From positions 1,922,001 through 1,986,000 of the forward strand of contig NZ_AP023189.1 of assembly GCF_012767755.2 (NCBI RefSeq): 64,000 nt of DNA, written 5' to 3'. Position 1 is the stretch's first letter. Each line of letters starts with the position of its first letter. The stretch is from Pseudomonas tohonis. GTDB lineage: Bacteria > Pseudomonadota > Gammaproteobacteria > Pseudomonadales > Pseudomonadaceae. The position numbers were made by a program, and so were the translations under genes. Below, in pieces: positions 25,771 through 35,771 of the stretch. A model generated the notes under the pieces. That model saw only the letters and a list, made by a program, of their open reading frames with translations, was not told where the DNA came from and ran no database searches.

Positions 25771-25842
25771 GGGCGGGCTCTCGGGACGGGGCGGCGCTGT
25801 GATATAACACCGGGCATTCTGTCCTACAACTGGAAGCCTGCC

Positions 25843-26382
25843 ATGAACCACAAGGCCGAGGCGGTATTCGTGCCGCTCGATATCGCCGTCCTCACCGTCA
25901 GCGACACCCGCAGCCTGGAGACCGACACCTCCGGCCAGCTCTTCGTCGACCGCCTCACCGCCGCCGGCCACCGCCTCGCCGCCCGTGTGCTGCTCAAGGA
26001 CGACCTGTACAAGATCCGCGCCCAGGTGGCGACCTGGATCGCCGAGGATCAGGTCCAGGTGGTGCTGATCACCGGCGGCACCGGTTTCACCGGCCGCGAC
26101 AGCACCCCCGAGGCCATCGCCTGCCTGCTGGACAAGCAGGTGGACGGCTTCGGCGAGTACTTCCGGCAGATCTCGGTAGCCGACATCGGCACCTCCACCA
26201 TGCAGTCCCGCGCCCTGGCCGGCCTCGCCAACCGCACCCTGGTGTGCAGCGTCCCGGGTTCCACCAACGCCTGCCGCACCGCCTGGGACGGCATCCTCGC
26301 CGAGCAGCTGGACAACCGTCACCGCCCTTGCAATTTCGTGCCGCACCTGACCCGCGTCGACGCCTGCGAGAGCCGCGGATGA
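25843..26382 (+). CDS. moaB: Molybdenum cofactor biosynthesis protein B
   Basis: A 179-residue MogA/MoaB-fold protein that adenylylates or binds molybdopterin. Signatures are [31 protein letters not shown] (GGTG nucleotide site) and a C-terminal [23 protein letters not shown] lies 8 bases before the ATG. Its stop overlaps the moeA start (ATGA). From memory PAO1 has moaB2-moeA2-mobA in the same place. Confidence 0.92.
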   Translation: MNHKAEAVFVPLDIAVLTVSDTRSLETDTSGQLFVDRLTAAGHRLAARVLLKDDLYKIRAQVATWIAEDQVQVVLITGGTGFTGRDSTPEAIACLLDKQVDGFGEYFRQISVADIGTSTMQSRALAGLANRTLVCSVPGSTNACRTAWDGILAEQLDNRHRPCNFVPHLTRVDACESRG

Positions 26383-27593
26383 GTGGCTGCGACCACCCCG
26401 GCCTGATGCCGGTGGAGGAGGCCCAGGCGCGGCTGCTGAAGCTGGCCGGGGAGGCCCCGATCCGCGAGCAGGAGGACGTCGCCCTGGCCGATGCCGATGG
26501 GCGCGTGCTGGCCGAGCCGCTGGTGGCCGGGCTCGACCTGCCGCCCTGGGACAACAGCGCGATGGATGGCTACGCGCTGCGCCTGGCCGACTGGACCGGC
26601 GAGCCGCTGGTGGTCAGCCAGCGCATCCAGGCGGGCAGTGCCCCCGGCCCGCTGCAGCCGGGAACCTGTGCGCGCATCTTCACCGGCGCGCCCTTGCCCG
26701 AGGGCGCCGACACGGTGGAGATGCAGGAGAACGCCGAGGTGCTCGACGATGGCCGCGTGCGTTTCCTCGAAACCCTCAAGGCGGGGCAGAACGTACGCCC
26801 CAAGGGCCAGGAGACCCGTACCGGCGAAACGGTGCTGGACGCCGGCACCCTGATGGGCCCCATCGAGATGGGCCTGGCCGCCACCCTGGGCGTCGCGCGC
26901 CTGCAGGTGCGCAGGCGGCCCCGCGTGGCCGTGCTCTCCACCGGCGACGAACTGGTGGCGCCGGGCCAGCCGCTCGGCCCGGGGCAGATCTACAACAGCA
27001 ACCGCACCCTGCTGATCGCCTGGCTGCGTCGCCTGGGCTGCGAGGTGGTCGATGGCGGCATCCTCGCCGACGACCTGGAGCTGACCCGCAAGGCCCTGGG
27101 CGAGTTGACCGGCGTCGACCTGATCCTCTCCACCGGCGGGGTGTCCGTCGGCGAGGCGGATTTCCTCGGCGTGGTCCTGCGTGAAGCGGGCGAGCTGGCG
27201 CTGTGGAAACTGGCGATCAAGCCGGGCAAGCCGCTGACCTTCGGTCATTTCCAGGGCGTGCCGGTGATCGGCCTGCCGGGCAACCCGGCATCCACCCTGG
27301 TGACCTTCGGCCTCTTGACCCGGCCCTACCTGCTGCGCCGCCTCGGCGTGGACAAGGTCGCGCCCCTGGGCTTCCCGGTACCGGCCGGCTTCACCTGGAG
27401 CAAGCCGGGCAACCGCCGCGAATACCTGCGCGCCCGCCTCGAAAACGGTCGCGCGGTGATCTACCGCAACCAGAGCTCCGGCGTCCTGCGCAGCGCCGCC
27501 TGGGCCGAAGGCCTGGTGGAAGTGCTCGAAGGCACCACCCTGGCCGAAGGCGACGCCCTGCGCTTCATCCCCCTGAGCGAACTACACGCCTGA
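26379..27593 (+). CDS. moeA: Molybdopterin molybdenumtransferase
   Basis: Inserts molybdate into adenylylated molybdopterin. The 404-residue protein has the MoeA layout: [14 protein letters not shown] near residue 60, [18 protein letters not shown] near 105, the MogA-like domain with VLSTGDELV and [23 protein letters not shown] and GLPGNPAS, then the C-terminal beta domain. ATGA overlap with moaB implies coupling. An acidic pair after GGVSVGE and the conserved lysine in KPGKP are intact, so the enzyme should be active. Confidence 0.93.
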   Translation: MSGCDHPGLMPVEEAQARLLKLAGEAPIREQEDVALADADGRVLAEPLVAGLDLPPWDNSAMDGYALRLADWTGEPLVVSQRIQAGSAPGPLQPGTCARIFTGAPLPEGADTVEMQENAEVLDDGRVRFLETLKAGQNVRPKGQETRTGETVLDAGTLMGPIEMGLAATLGVARLQVRRRPRVAVLSTGDELVAPGQPLGPGQIYNSNRTLLIAWLRRLGCEVVDGGILADDLELTRKALGELTGVDLILSTGGVSVGEADFLGVVLREAGELALWKLAIKPGKPLTFGHFQGVPVIGLPGNPASTLVTFGLLTRPYLLRRLGVDKVAPLGFPVPAGFTWSKPGNRREYLRARLENGRAVIYRNQSSGVLRSAAWAEGLVEVLEGTTLAEGDALRFIPLSELHA

Positions 27594-27632
27594 ACCCTGC
27601 AGCCCGGACTTCGGCCCGGGTTGCAGGCGAGT

Positions 27633-27652
27633 ACCCGGGCTGAAGCCCGGGT
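27633..27652. repeat. Perfect palindromic element ACCCGGGC-TGAA-GCCCGGGT
   Basis: 8-bp perfect arms around TGAA, in the convergent gap between moeA and the AraC gene. A related imperfect hairpin (27598-27624) precedes it. CCCGGGCTTCAGCCCGGG-type units are common short intergenic repeats in Pseudomonas; they could also end transcription. Confidence 0.55.
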
Positions 27653-27698
27653 TACATCAGCAGGTGTGTTGTCGTGTGTTGCGCCAGGCATCGAACGT

Positions 27699-27718
27699 AG
27701 GTCGGTTGCAACCCGACA
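27699..27718. repeat. REP-like palindromic repeat, copy 2
   Basis: AGGTCGGTTGCAACCCGACA, 19 of 20 identical to the copy at 3687-3706. Both copies are in gaps between convergent genes. Confidence 0.6.
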
Positions 27719-27787
27719 GCTCAACTCGACCCCTCTTGCGGATTTCACCCACCGTACATGCCGATCGCTGCACATGCCGGGTGCGGA

Positions 27788-28810
27788 TTAACCCTGTCGC
27801 TTAGCCTCGCGGTATTCCCCCGGGGTCTGCCCGGTCCAGGTCTTGAAGCTGCGGTGGAAGGAGCGTGACTCGGTGAAGCCGAGGTAGCTGGCGATGTCCT
27901 GGATGGCCAGGTCGCTGCGCAGCAGGTAGTGCTCGGCGAGTTCCTGGCGCAGTTCGTCGAGGATCTGCTGGTAGCTGGTGCCGGCCTGCTGCAGGTGGCG
28001 CTGCAGGGTGCGCACCGTCATGTGGAATTTTTCCGCGACCCGCTCCTTGCGCGGCAGGCCGTCCTTGAGCAGCAAGCGCAGGGCGTTCTTCACCCGTTGC
28101 GGCAGCGGCTCGTCCTGGTCCAGCCCGGCCATCAGCGCCAGGGCGTGCTCTTCCAGGGTGCGCAGCAGGTTGGCGTCGGCCTGGCGCAGGGGCACGCCGA
28201 GGTATTCCAGGGGTACCAGCAGGGCGTTGCAGGTCTGGCCGAAGCGGACCGGGCAGCCGAAGACCTCCTCGTAGTCCTCCAGTCGGGTGCCGGCGGGCTG
28301 GGCGTGCTCGAACCAGACCTCGCGGGGCGAGCGCTCCATGTCGGCGATCCAGCGGGCGTAGAGCAGCCAGGAGGCGAGCACGTTTTCCACCATGTGGCGG
28401 CGGATCTCCGGGGCTTCGTGGCGGCAGTTCCAGATCAGGCGGATGTGCTCCTCGGCAGCCTCGATGCGGCTGGTGCCCATGTCGCCCACCAGTTTCTCGT
28501 AGGGGACGATGCGGCTCATCGCCTCGCCCAGGGTGGCGCAGTTCATGGTGATGTAGCCGAGCACGCTCCACGAGCCCGGCTGCACGAAGCGCGCGGAATG
28601 CAGGCCGAACAGCGGGTCGCCGGAGACCGCCATCAGGTGCTCCAGCAGGCGCTCGTGGGCCTCGCTGGGCATGCGCTTGCCGTTGTCGGCCAGCTCCTCG
28701 GCGCGGATGCCGGCGGCGTCGAGCGCAGCGGCCACGTCCAGGCCGAGGTGCTCGGCGTGGCGCAGGTACTTGAGCAGGGCGGGGACGGATGTGTAGCCGA
28801 GGGAATCCAT
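27788..28810 (-). CDS. AraC-family transcriptional regulator (arabinose-binding-like N-terminus)
   Basis: A 340-residue regulator. The N-terminal ligand domain (about 15-200) is of the type found in OruR/ArgR-like AraC proteins of Pseudomonas, with GLHSARFVQPGSWSVLGYITMNCATLGEA. The C-terminal double HTH (about 240-336) has VAEKFHMTVRTLQRHLQQAGTSYQ in helix pair one and IQDIASYLGFTESRSFHRSFKTWTGQTPGEYR, the conserved second HTH. Given positions are approximate. I chose the ATG at 28810; a GTG 14 codons upstream is also possible. It is divergent from the FAD-oxidase operon, which it probably controls. Confidence 0.88.
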   Translation of the reverse strand: MDSLGYTSVPALLKYLRHAEHLGLDVAAALDAAGIRAEELADNGKRMPSEAHERLLEHLMAVSGDPLFGLHSARFVQPGSWSVLGYITMNCATLGEAMSRIVPYEKLVGDMGTSRIEAAEEHIRLIWNCRHEAPEIRRHMVENVLASWLLYARWIADMERSPREVWFEHAQPAGTRLEDYEEVFGCPVRFGQTCNALLVPLEYLGVPLRQADANLLRTLEEHALALMAGLDQDEPLPQRVKNALRLLLKDGLPRKERVAEKFHMTVRTLQRHLQQAGTSYQQILDELRQELAEHYLLRSDLAIQDIASYLGFTESRSFHRSFKTWTGQTPGEYREAKRQG

Positions 28811-28942
28811 GGTTTCTTCTTGTTCTGAAATGTCTTGATTGGCGATAGCCACTGTCCCGATCCGACAGTGACGCCCTTGCGCGGCTGGCTAGTATAGGCA
28901 CCCATTGAAAACCTCCGAAACAACTCGAACAAGGAGATGGGC

Positions 28943-30538
28943 ATGCGACGCTGGAACGGCTGGGGCGACGAGTCGACCGTGGTGGAACTGCCGGCCAATG
29001 GCACGGATTTTCTCGCTCAGCGCGTCGGCGCCGGCCAGCGCCTGGACGATGCCACCCTCGCGCAGGTGCTGGCCCAGGTGCCGCCCTCGCGGCTGCCGCC
29101 CCACGTGCTGGTCAGCCAGGACGCCGAGGAGCGCGTGCGTCATGCCCGTGGCCAGAGCCTGCCGGACTGGCTGGCGATGCGCGAAGGCCGCTTCGAGGTG
29201 TTCCCCGACGGCGTCGCCTACCCGGAGACCGCCGAGGACATCCGCCAACTGATGGCCTGGGCGAAGAAGCACGATGTGGTGCTCATCCCCTACGGTGGCG
29301 GCACCTCGGTGGCCGGCCACATCAACCCGCAGGCCGGCGAGCGCCCGGTGCTGACGCTTTCCCTGGAGCGCATGAGCCGCCTGCTGGACCTGGACGAGCA
29401 AAGCCTGATCGCCACCTTCGGCCCCGGTGCCAACGGCCCGCAGGTGGAAAGCCAGCTGCGCGCCAGGGGCTACACCCTCGGCCACTTCCCGCAGTCCTGG
29501 GAGCTCTCGACCATCGGCGGCTGGGTCGCCAGCCGTTCCAGCGGGCAGCAGTCCCTGCGCTACGGGCGCATCGAGCAGCTGTTCGCCGGCGGCACCCTGG
29601 AAACCTTCGACGGCCCGCTGGAGCTGCCGACCTTCCCGGCATCCGCCGCGGGGCCGGACCTGCGCGAGGTGGTGCTGGGCTCCGAGGGCCGTTTCGGGGT
29701 GATCTCCGAGGTGCGCGTGCGGGTCACCCGCCTGGCCGACCAGGAAAGCTTCTACGCCGTGTTCCTGCCGAGCTGGGAGCAGGCCCTGGCAGGCATCCGC
29801 GCGCTGGCCCAGGCCCGCGTGCCGTTGTCGATGCTGCGCCTGTCCAACGCCATCGAGACCGAGACCCAGCTGGCCCTGGCCGGCCACCCCGAGCAGATCG
29901 CCCTGCTGGAGAAGTACCTGGCCTTCCGCGGTGCGCGCACCGGCAAGTGCATGCTCACCTTCGGCGTCACCGGCAACCGCCAGCAGAACGCCGTGTCGCT
30001 GCGCCAGGCGAAGAAGCTGCTCAAGGGCTTCGGCGGCGTGTTCACCGGCACCCTGCTGGGCAAGAAGTGGGCGGAGAACCGCTTCCGCTTCCCCTACCTG
30101 CGCCACGGCCTGTGGGATGCCGGCTACGTGGTCGACACCCTGGAGACCGCCACCGACTGGATCAACGTCGACACCCTGCTGAACAAGGTGGAGGCCAGCC
30201 TGCGCGAGGGGCTGGCGGAGGAGGGCGAGCGCGTCCACGTCTTCACCCACCTGTCCCACGTCTATGGCGAGGGTTCCAGCATCTACACCACCTACGTGTT
30301 CCGCCCCGGTGCCAGCTACGAGCAGGCCCTGCAGCGCTGGAGCCGGCTCAAGCGCGCGGCCAGCGAGGTGATCGCGCACAACCGCGGCACCATCAGCCAC
30401 CAGCACGGCGTGGGCCGTGACCACGCGCCCTGGCTGCCGGTGGAGAAGGGCGAGCGCGGCATGGCGGTGCTCAAGGCGCTGGCCGGGCATTTCGACCCCG
30501 AGGGCCGCCTGGCCCCCGGCGTGCTGATCCAGGATTGA
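28943..30538 (+). CDS. FAD-linked oxidase, alkyldihydroxyacetonephosphate-synthase-like
   Basis: A 531-residue flavoprotein with a PCMH-type FAD domain (YPETAEDIRQLMAWAKKHDVV, then VLIPYGGGTSVAGHINP near residue 115) and a C-terminal FAD-oxidase domain that ends with GTISHQHGVGRDHAPWL. The HGVG histidines and the N-terminal extension resemble alkylglycerone-phosphate synthase more than D-lactate dehydrogenase. Substrate unknown. I start at 28943 because AAGGAG is 6 bases before it; the ATG two codons upstream is too close. The GlpD-like gene starts 2 bases after its stop. Confidence 0.86.
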   Translation: MRRWNGWGDESTVVELPANGTDFLAQRVGAGQRLDDATLAQVLAQVPPSRLPPHVLVSQDAEERVRHARGQSLPDWLAMREGRFEVFPDGVAYPETAEDIRQLMAWAKKHDVVLIPYGGGTSVAGHINPQAGERPVLTLSLERMSRLLDLDEQSLIATFGPGANGPQVESQLRARGYTLGHFPQSWELSTIGGWVASRSSGQQSLRYGRIEQLFAGGTLETFDGPLELPTFPASAAGPDLREVVLGSEGRFGVISEVRVRVTRLADQESFYAVFLPSWEQALAGIRALAQARVPLSMLRLSNAIETETQLALAGHPEQIALLEKYLAFRGARTGKCMLTFGVTGNRQQNAVSLRQAKKLLKGFGGVFTGTLLGKKWAENRFRFPYLRHGLWDAGYVVDTLETATDWINVDTLLNKVEASLREGLAEEGERVHVFTHLSHVYGEGSSIYTTYVFRPGASYEQALQRWSRLKRAASEVIAHNRGTISHQHGVGRDHAPWLPVEKGERGMAVLKALAGHFDPEGRLAPGVLIQD

Positions 30539-30540
30539 CC

Positions 30541-32118
30541 ATGCAGCCCTGGAACGCGGCCTGGCGCGAGCGCGCGCTGCCGGAGCTGGCGGCGCGGGAC
30601 TGGGACCTGATCGTCGTCGGCGGTGGCATCACTGGTGCCGGCATCCTCCGCGAGGCGGCCAGGCGGGGCTGGAAGTGCCTGCTGCTGGAGCAGCGCGATT
30701 TCGCCTGGGGCACCTCCAGCCGCTCTTCGAAGATGGTCCACGGCGGCCTGCGCTACATCGCCAAGGGCCAGTTCGGCCTGACCCGCGACTCGGTGCGCGA
30801 GCGCCAGCGCCTGCTGGCCGAGGCGCCGGGACTGGTCGATCCGCTGAGCTTCGTCATGCCCCACCGCGGCGGCTTTCCCGGCCCCCGCGTGTTCGGCAGC
30901 CTGCTGGCGGTCTACGACGCCCTGGCCGGCAAGCGCAACCACCTCTATCACTCGCTGCAGCAATTGCGCTTCCTCACTCCCGGGCTGGATGAGGCGAAGC
31001 TGCAGGGCGGCACGCAGTTCTTCGACGCGGTCACCGACGACGCGCGCCTGGTGATGCGCGTGCTGGCCGAGGCCCGCCGCGACGGCGGCGAGGCGCTCAA
31101 CGGTGTACGCGTGGTGGAACTGACCCGCGAGCAAGGCCAGGTCACCGGCCTTGTGGCGGAAGACATCGAGAGCGGCCGGCGCTTTTCACTGCGCACCCGC
31201 GCCGTGGCCCAGGCCACCGGCGCCTGGGCCGATCGCCTGCGCCTTCGCGAGGGCAGCGAGCACATCCGCCCGTTGCGTGGCAGCCACCTGCTGCTGCCCG
31301 GCTGGCGCCTGCCGCTGGCCCACGCCATCAGCTTCATGCACCCGGACGATGGCCGGCCGGTGTTCGTCTTCCCCTGGGAAGGCGCGACCGTGGTCGGCAC
31401 CACCGACCTGGACCACCGCGAAGAACTGGACCTGGATGCGCGCATCAGCCCCGGGGAAGTCGACTACCTGCTGGCCGCCTGCCGCGAGCAGTTCCCGGCC
31501 GCCGCCATCGGGCGCGCAGACGTGCTCTCCACCTGGGCCGGCGTGCGTCCGGTGGTGAGCGATGGCGAAGGCTCGCTGAAGCCTTCCGACGAGACGCGTG
31601 AACACGCGCTGTGGATCGAACCCGGCTGCGTGACCCTGGCCGGCGGCAAGCTGACCACCTTCCGCCTGCTGGCGCTGGAAGTGCTGCGTGCCTGTGCGGC
31701 CTTCACCGGCCGTGCCGTGGACGATCTCGGCGCGGCGGTGTTCACCCCGGCGCCGGGAACGAGCCTGGCAGGCCTGGGGCCCCTGGGTCATCGGCGCCTG
31801 GCGGGGCGGCACGGCCCCGAGCTCGCCGCCATCGCGCGGCTGGTCGAGGCGCTGGGCAGCGATCGCGTCGGCGCCACCGATACGCTCTGGGCGGAACTCG
31901 CCTGGGCGGCCGAGGGCGAAATGGTGCTGCACCTGGACGACCTGCTGCTGCGTCGGACCCGCCTGGGCCTGTTGCTGCCTGGCGGCGGCGCGGCGCTGAT
32001 GCCGCGTATCCGGGCGCTGTGCCAAGCGCGCCTGGGCTGGAGCGACGCGCGCTGGGAAGACGAGGAACGGGCCTATGCTGCGCTCTGGCAGCGCAGCTAC
32101 AGCCTGCCCGCAGAATAA
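30541..32118 (+). CDS. Glycerol-3-phosphate dehydrogenase-like FAD enzyme (GlpD family)
   Basis: A 525-residue flavoenzyme. It has the FAD-binding [22 protein letters not shown] start, split here: dinucleotide glycines at about 24-29, then the GlpD motif [14 protein letters not shown] near 60 and [20 protein letters not shown] in the substrate domain. The C-terminal DAO_C-like domain is present. This is probably not the main glpD, since no glpF, glpK or glpR is adjacent; it sits between an alkylglycerone-phosphate-synthase-like oxidase and a sugar-type kinase. Oxidation of glycerol 3-phosphate or a related polyol phosphate is likely. AGGA lies 6 bases before the ATG. Confidence 0.86.
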   Translation: MQPWNAAWRERALPELAARDWDLIVVGGGITGAGILREAARRGWKCLLLEQRDFAWGTSSRSSKMVHGGLRYIAKGQFGLTRDSVRERQRLLAEAPGLVDPLSFVMPHRGGFPGPRVFGSLLAVYDALAGKRNHLYHSLQQLRFLTPGLDEAKLQGGTQFFDAVTDDARLVMRVLAEARRDGGEALNGVRVVELTREQGQVTGLVAEDIESGRRFSLRTRAVAQATGAWADRLRLREGSEHIRPLRGSHLLLPGWRLPLAHAISFMHPDDGRPVFVFPWEGATVVGTTDLDHREELDLDARISPGEVDYLLAACREQFPAAAIGRADVLSTWAGVRPVVSDGEGSLKPSDETREHALWIEPGCVTLAGGKLTTFRLLALEVLRACAAFTGRAVDDLGAAVFTPAPGTSLAGLGPLGHRRLAGRHGPELAAIARLVEALGSDRVGATDTLWAELAWAAEGEMVLHLDDLLLRRTRLGLLLPGGGAALMPRIRALCQARLGWSDARWEDEERAYAALWQRSYSLPAE

Positions 32119-32134
32119 GAACAAGGAATCCACC

Positions 32135-33694
32135 GTGAGCGAGAAGAGCTACCTGCTGGCGATAGACAACGGCACCCAGAGCGTGCGCGCGCTGCTGTTC
32201 GACCTGGACGGCAACCTGGTGGGCAAGGGCAAGGTGCCGCTGGAGGCCTATTACTCCCGGCAGCCCGGCTGGGCCGAGCAGGACCCGGAGTACTACTGGT
32301 CGAGCCTCGCCGAAGCCTGCCGCCTGCTGTGGGAGTCCGTGGACATCGACCGCAGCCTGATCCGTGGCGTCTCGGTCACCACCCAGCGCGGCACGGTGAT
32401 CAACGTCGACGAGCAGGGCCAGCCGCTGCGCCCGGCGATCATCTGGCTGGACCAGCGCCGCGCCGAGGTCGAGGGGCGTATCAAGGGCCCCTGGGGCTGG
32501 CTGTTCCGCCTGCTGCGCATCGAAGGCACGGTGGACTATTTCCGCGCCCAGGCCGAGGTGAACTGGGTGTCGCAGCACCAGCCGGACATCTGGCAGCGGA
32601 CGCACAAGGTGTTGCTGCTGTCGGGCTTCCTCACCCATCGCCTGTGTGGCCGCTACGTGGATTCGGTGGCCTGCCAGGTGGCCTACCTGCCGTTCGACTA
32701 CAAGCGCCTGGACTGGGCCTCGCCCAAGGACTGGAAGTGGCAGGCGATGCCGGTGCGCCGCGAGCAGTTGCCGGACCTGTTCAAGCCCGGCGAGCGCCTG
32801 GGCAGCATCAGCGCCGAGGCCAGCCGCCTGACCGGTATCCCCGAGGGCCTGCCGCTGATCGCCGCCGGCGCCGACAAGGCCTGCGAGGTGATGGGCTCGG
32901 GCGGGGTGGAGCCGGACACGGCGTGCCTGTCCTACGGCACCACGGCGACCATCAACACCACCCGGCGCAGCTACCTGGAGACGATTCCCTTGATCCCGCC
33001 CTACCCGGCGGCGATCCCCGATCACTTCAACACCGAGGTGATGATCTACCGCGGTTTCTGGATGGTCAGCTGGTTCAAGCAGGAGTTCGGCCTGCGCGAG
33101 ATGCAACGGGCCAAGGAGCTGGGCGTGGAGCCCGAGGCGCTGTTCGATGAACTGGTCGACAGCGTGCCGCCGGGCTCCATGGGGCTGATGCTGCAGCCCT
33201 ACTGGACGCCGGGTATCCGCGAGCCGGGGCTGGAGGCCAAAGGCTCGATCATCGGTTTCGGTGACGTGCACACCCGCGCGCACATTTACCGCGCCATCCT
33301 CGAGGGCCTGGCGTATGCGCTGCGCCAGGGCAAGGAGCGCATCGAGAAGCGCTCGGGCACGCCGATCAGGCGCCTGCGTGTCTCCGGTGGCGGCTCGCAA
33401 AGCGATGCGGCCATGCAGTTGACGGCGGATATCTTCGGCCTGCCGGCCGAGCGTCCGCATGTCTACGAAACCTCGGGGCTGGGCGCGGCCATCGATTGCG
33501 CGGTGGGGCTGGGGCTGCACCCGGACTTTCCCACGGCGATCCGCGCCATGACCCGTGTCGGCCAGGTGTTCCACCCGGACCCGCAGGCGCAGCGCACCTA
33601 CGAGCGGCTCTACCAGGGCGTTTACCAGCGCATGTACCGGCAGCTGAAGCCGCTGTACCATAAGATCCGCGAGATCACCGGGTATCCGGCGTGA
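32135..33694 (+). CDS. FGGY-family carbohydrate kinase
   Basis: A 519-residue ATP-dependent kinase of the glycerol/xylulose/gluconate kinase family. The N-terminal phosphate motif is [16 protein letters not shown], the catalytic Asp is probably in [14 protein letters not shown], and the C-terminal FGGY signatures are [18 protein letters not shown] and [16 protein letters not shown]. The substrate is not readable; in this operon a three- to five-carbon polyol is plausible. The start is a GTG with AAGGA 7 bases upstream. It is the last gene of the operon and ends at a repeat and a terminator. Confidence 0.88.
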   Translation: MSEKSYLLAIDNGTQSVRALLFDLDGNLVGKGKVPLEAYYSRQPGWAEQDPEYYWSSLAEACRLLWESVDIDRSLIRGVSVTTQRGTVINVDEQGQPLRPAIIWLDQRRAEVEGRIKGPWGWLFRLLRIEGTVDYFRAQAEVNWVSQHQPDIWQRTHKVLLLSGFLTHRLCGRYVDSVACQVAYLPFDYKRLDWASPKDWKWQAMPVRREQLPDLFKPGERLGSISAEASRLTGIPEGLPLIAAGADKACEVMGSGGVEPDTACLSYGTTATINTTRRSYLETIPLIPPYPAAIPDHFNTEVMIYRGFWMVSWFKQEFGLREMQRAKELGVEPEALFDELVDSVPPGSMGLMLQPYWTPGIREPGLEAKGSIIGFGDVHTRAHIYRAILEGLAYALRQGKERIEKRSGTPIRRLRVSGGGSQSDAAMQLTADIFGLPAERPHVYETSGLGAAIDCAVGLGLHPDFPTAIRAMTRVGQVFHPDPQAQRTYERLYQGVYQRMYRQLKPLYHKIREITGYPA

Positions 33695-33717
33695 TGGCGC
33701 CGCCCGGCGTCGCGGTG

Positions 33718-33748
33718 GTGGGCTTATCGCGAAGGAATTCGCTCCCAC
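33718..33748. repeat. Pseudomonas REP-type element
   Basis: GTGGG and CCCAC outer arms (33718-33722, 33744-33748) and GCGAA-GGAA-TTCGC inner hairpin (33729-33742). On the minus strand it reads as the well-known Pseudomonas REP form GTGGGAGCGAATTCCTTCGC. Located in the convergent gap between the kinase and pirin genes. Confidence 0.75.
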
Positions 33749-33777
33749 AGATGCGAAGGCGGTCTAGCGCGGAATGA

Positions 33778-33812
33778 AAAACGCCCCCGGAGCGGAACCC
33801 CGGGGGCGTTTT
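33778..33812. terminator. Bidirectional terminator, kinase / pirin
   Basis: AAAACGCCCCCGG (33778-33790) with CCGGGGGCGTTTT (33800-33812), a 13-bp stem with A-rich and T-rich flanks, so it can stop transcription from both sides. Confidence 0.9.
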
Positions 33813-33826
33813 CGTTGCGGGCCTGA

Positions 33827-34525
33827 TCAGGCGACGTCGACCAGCACGATCTCGGTGTCTTCGCTGGCGGTGAAGCTCAGCACCTCGACATCGCGTATCG
33901 CCACGCCATCGCGCGCCTCGGCGGCCACTCCGTTGACTTCATAACGGCCCTGGGCAGCCACCAGGTAGGCCTTGCGGCCGCTCTCCAGGCGGTATTCCGC
34001 CTGCTGGCCAGCCTTCAGGGTGGCGGCTACCAGGCGGGCGCTGGCGCGGATGGGCAGGGCATCGCTGCCCTCGTCTATGCCGCTGGCCAGGGTCACGAAG
34101 CTGCCGGCGCGCTCACCTTTCGGGAAGGGCTTGGCACCCCAGGACGGCGCGGCGCCGAACTCGGTGGGCATGATCCAGATCTGGAAGATCTTGGTCGTCT
34201 CGCCTTCCAGGTTGTACTCGCTGTGGGCGATGCCGGTGCCCGCGCTCATCACCTGCACGTCGCCGGCTTCGGTGCGGCCCTTGTTGCCCAGGTTGTCCTG
34301 GTGGGTGATCGCGCCTTCGCGGACGTAGGTGATGATTTCCATGTCCCGATGCGGGTGCGGCGGGAAGCCACTGTTGGCGGCGATCTCGTCATCGTTCCAG
34401 ACGCGCAGCTGGCCCCAGTTCATCCGCGCCGGGTCGTGGTACTCGGCGAAGGAGAAGTGGTGACGGGCGTTGAGCCAGCCGTGATGGGCACCGCCGAGCT
34501 GGTTGAAGGGGCGTACTTCGATCAT
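33827..34525 (-). CDS. Pirin-family protein (bicupin)
   Basis: A 232-residue cupin protein. The N-terminal pirin domain has the metal ligands in GFPPHPHRDMEIITYV and the later GTGIAHSEYN, with the Glu following. The C-terminal domain has a degenerate cupin. Pirins such as YhhW show quercetinase activity in vitro; the natural role is uncertain. GAGGAG lies 6 bases before the ATG. It is a single gene, divergent from yegS. Confidence 0.9.
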   Translation of the reverse strand: MIEVRPFNQLGGAHHGWLNARHHFSFAEYHDPARMNWGQLRVWNDDEIAANSGFPPHPHRDMEIITYVREGAITHQDNLGNKGRTEAGDVQVMSAGTGIAHSEYNLEGETTKIFQIWIMPTEFGAAPSWGAKPFPKGERAGSFVTLASGIDEGSDALPIRASARLVAATLKAGQQAEYRLESGRKAYLVAAQGRYEVNGVAAEARDGVAIRDVEVLSFTASEDTEIVLVDVA

Positions 34526-34735
34526 GGGAATCTCCTCGTTGCTCGCAGGTGGTTGGGCTCTGCGGCGTGTTGGAGGCCATTTTTCATCAAGTTCGTATCG
34601 ACAAAAAGCGTAAATAATTCAACAAACAGATCGACATATTAGATATTTGTGTAATCCGTCTCTGACGCTTGTCTGAAGTTGTTCCTACGGTGCGAGGCAT
34701 ATACTCGACCGATTCCCCGGTGAATGGAGTGGTTC

Positions 34736-35641
34736 ATGAGCGAGCGCAAGGCGTTGCTGATCCTGCATGGAAAACAGGCACTGAACGAGGAGGTGCGCGC
34801 AGCCGTGCAGGCGCGTCGCGATGCGGGATGGGAACTGGCGGTGCGCGTCACCTGGGAGGGCGGCGACGCCCGGCGCATCGTCGGCGAGGCGCTGGACGCC
34901 GGTTACCGGACCCTGATCGCCGGCGGTGGCGACGGCACCTTGCGCGATGTCGCCGAGGCCATGGCCCTGGCCGGGGAGGACGCGAGCCTGGCGTTGCTGC
35001 CCCTGGGCACCGCCAACGACTTCGCCCGTGCAGCCGGCGTGCCGTTGCTGCCTGGCGAGGCGCTGGCGCTGCTGGACGTGGCACCCCGGTCGATCGACCT
35101 GGGTGAGGCGGATGGGCGGCTGTTCCTCAACATGGCCACCGGCGGCTTCGGTTCGAAGATCACGGCCAACACGTCCGAGGACCTGAAGAAGGTGCTGGGC
35201 GGCGCGGCCTACTTCCTCACCGGGCTGACGCGCTTTTCCGAGGTGCATTCGGCCTTTGGGCGCTTCAAGGGGCCTGACTTCGAATGGGAGGGCGAATTCC
35301 TCGCCGTGGGCATCGGCAATGGCTGCCAGGCCGGCGGTGGCCACGTGCTGTGTCCCAATGCGCGGGTGGACGACGGGTTGCTGGAGTTGTGCATCGTGCC
35401 GGCCCCGCAGGACGTGGTGGGCACGCTCGGCACCCTGCTTTCAGGCGGCATCGGCGGGGTGGACGCGGTGTCGGTGAGTGCGCGCCTGCCCTGGGTCGAG
35501 GTGGAGGCGCCCGAGGGGCTGGACATGAATCTCGACGGAGAACCCATGGAATGCAGGCAGGTTCGCTTCAATGCGCGCCGCGACGCACTACGCTTACATC
35601 TGCCGGACGGTTCTCCGTTGTTGCAGGACGGACGGCAGTAA
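34736..35641 (+). CDS. yegS: YegS-like lipid/diacylglycerol kinase
   Basis: A 301-residue soluble lipid kinase of the diacylglycerol-kinase catalytic fold. Signatures are IAGGGDGTLRDVAEAM (the GGGDGT nucleotide loop) near residue 62 and LPLGTANDFARAAG near 88, and a late metal-binding region with DVAPRSIDLGEADGRLFLNMATGGFG in two parts. The exact lipid substrate is uncertain; E. coli YegS phosphorylates phosphatidylglycerol in vitro. GGAG lies 6 bases before the ATG at 34736, which I prefer to the ATG four codons upstream. Confidence 0.9.
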   Translation: MSERKALLILHGKQALNEEVRAAVQARRDAGWELAVRVTWEGGDARRIVGEALDAGYRTLIAGGGDGTLRDVAEAMALAGEDASLALLPLGTANDFARAAGVPLLPGEALALLDVAPRSIDLGEADGRLFLNMATGGFGSKITANTSEDLKKVLGGAAYFLTGLTRFSEVHSAFGRFKGPDFEWEGEFLAVGIGNGCQAGGGHVLCPNARVDDGLLELCIVPAPQDVVGTLGTLLSGGIGGVDAVSVSARLPWVEVEAPEGLDMNLDGEPMECRQVRFNARRDALRLHLPDGSPLLQDGRQ

Positions 35642-35771
35642 GCGGCTTCTGGTGCCGTCGACCCGCCTGGTGCATGATGGCGCCAGGCCATGATCGCTAC
35701 AGTTATACGGCCCTTTGCCGATAACGCAGGTGCAGCCGCAGTCTGGCTCGAACATTCAACAGGAGCACGCA

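Noticed and set aside
28937..28942. ATG at 28937 as start of the FAD oxidase gene
   Set aside because: It directly abuts the AAGGAG ribosome site, leaving no spacer; the ATG at 28943 is correctly spaced.
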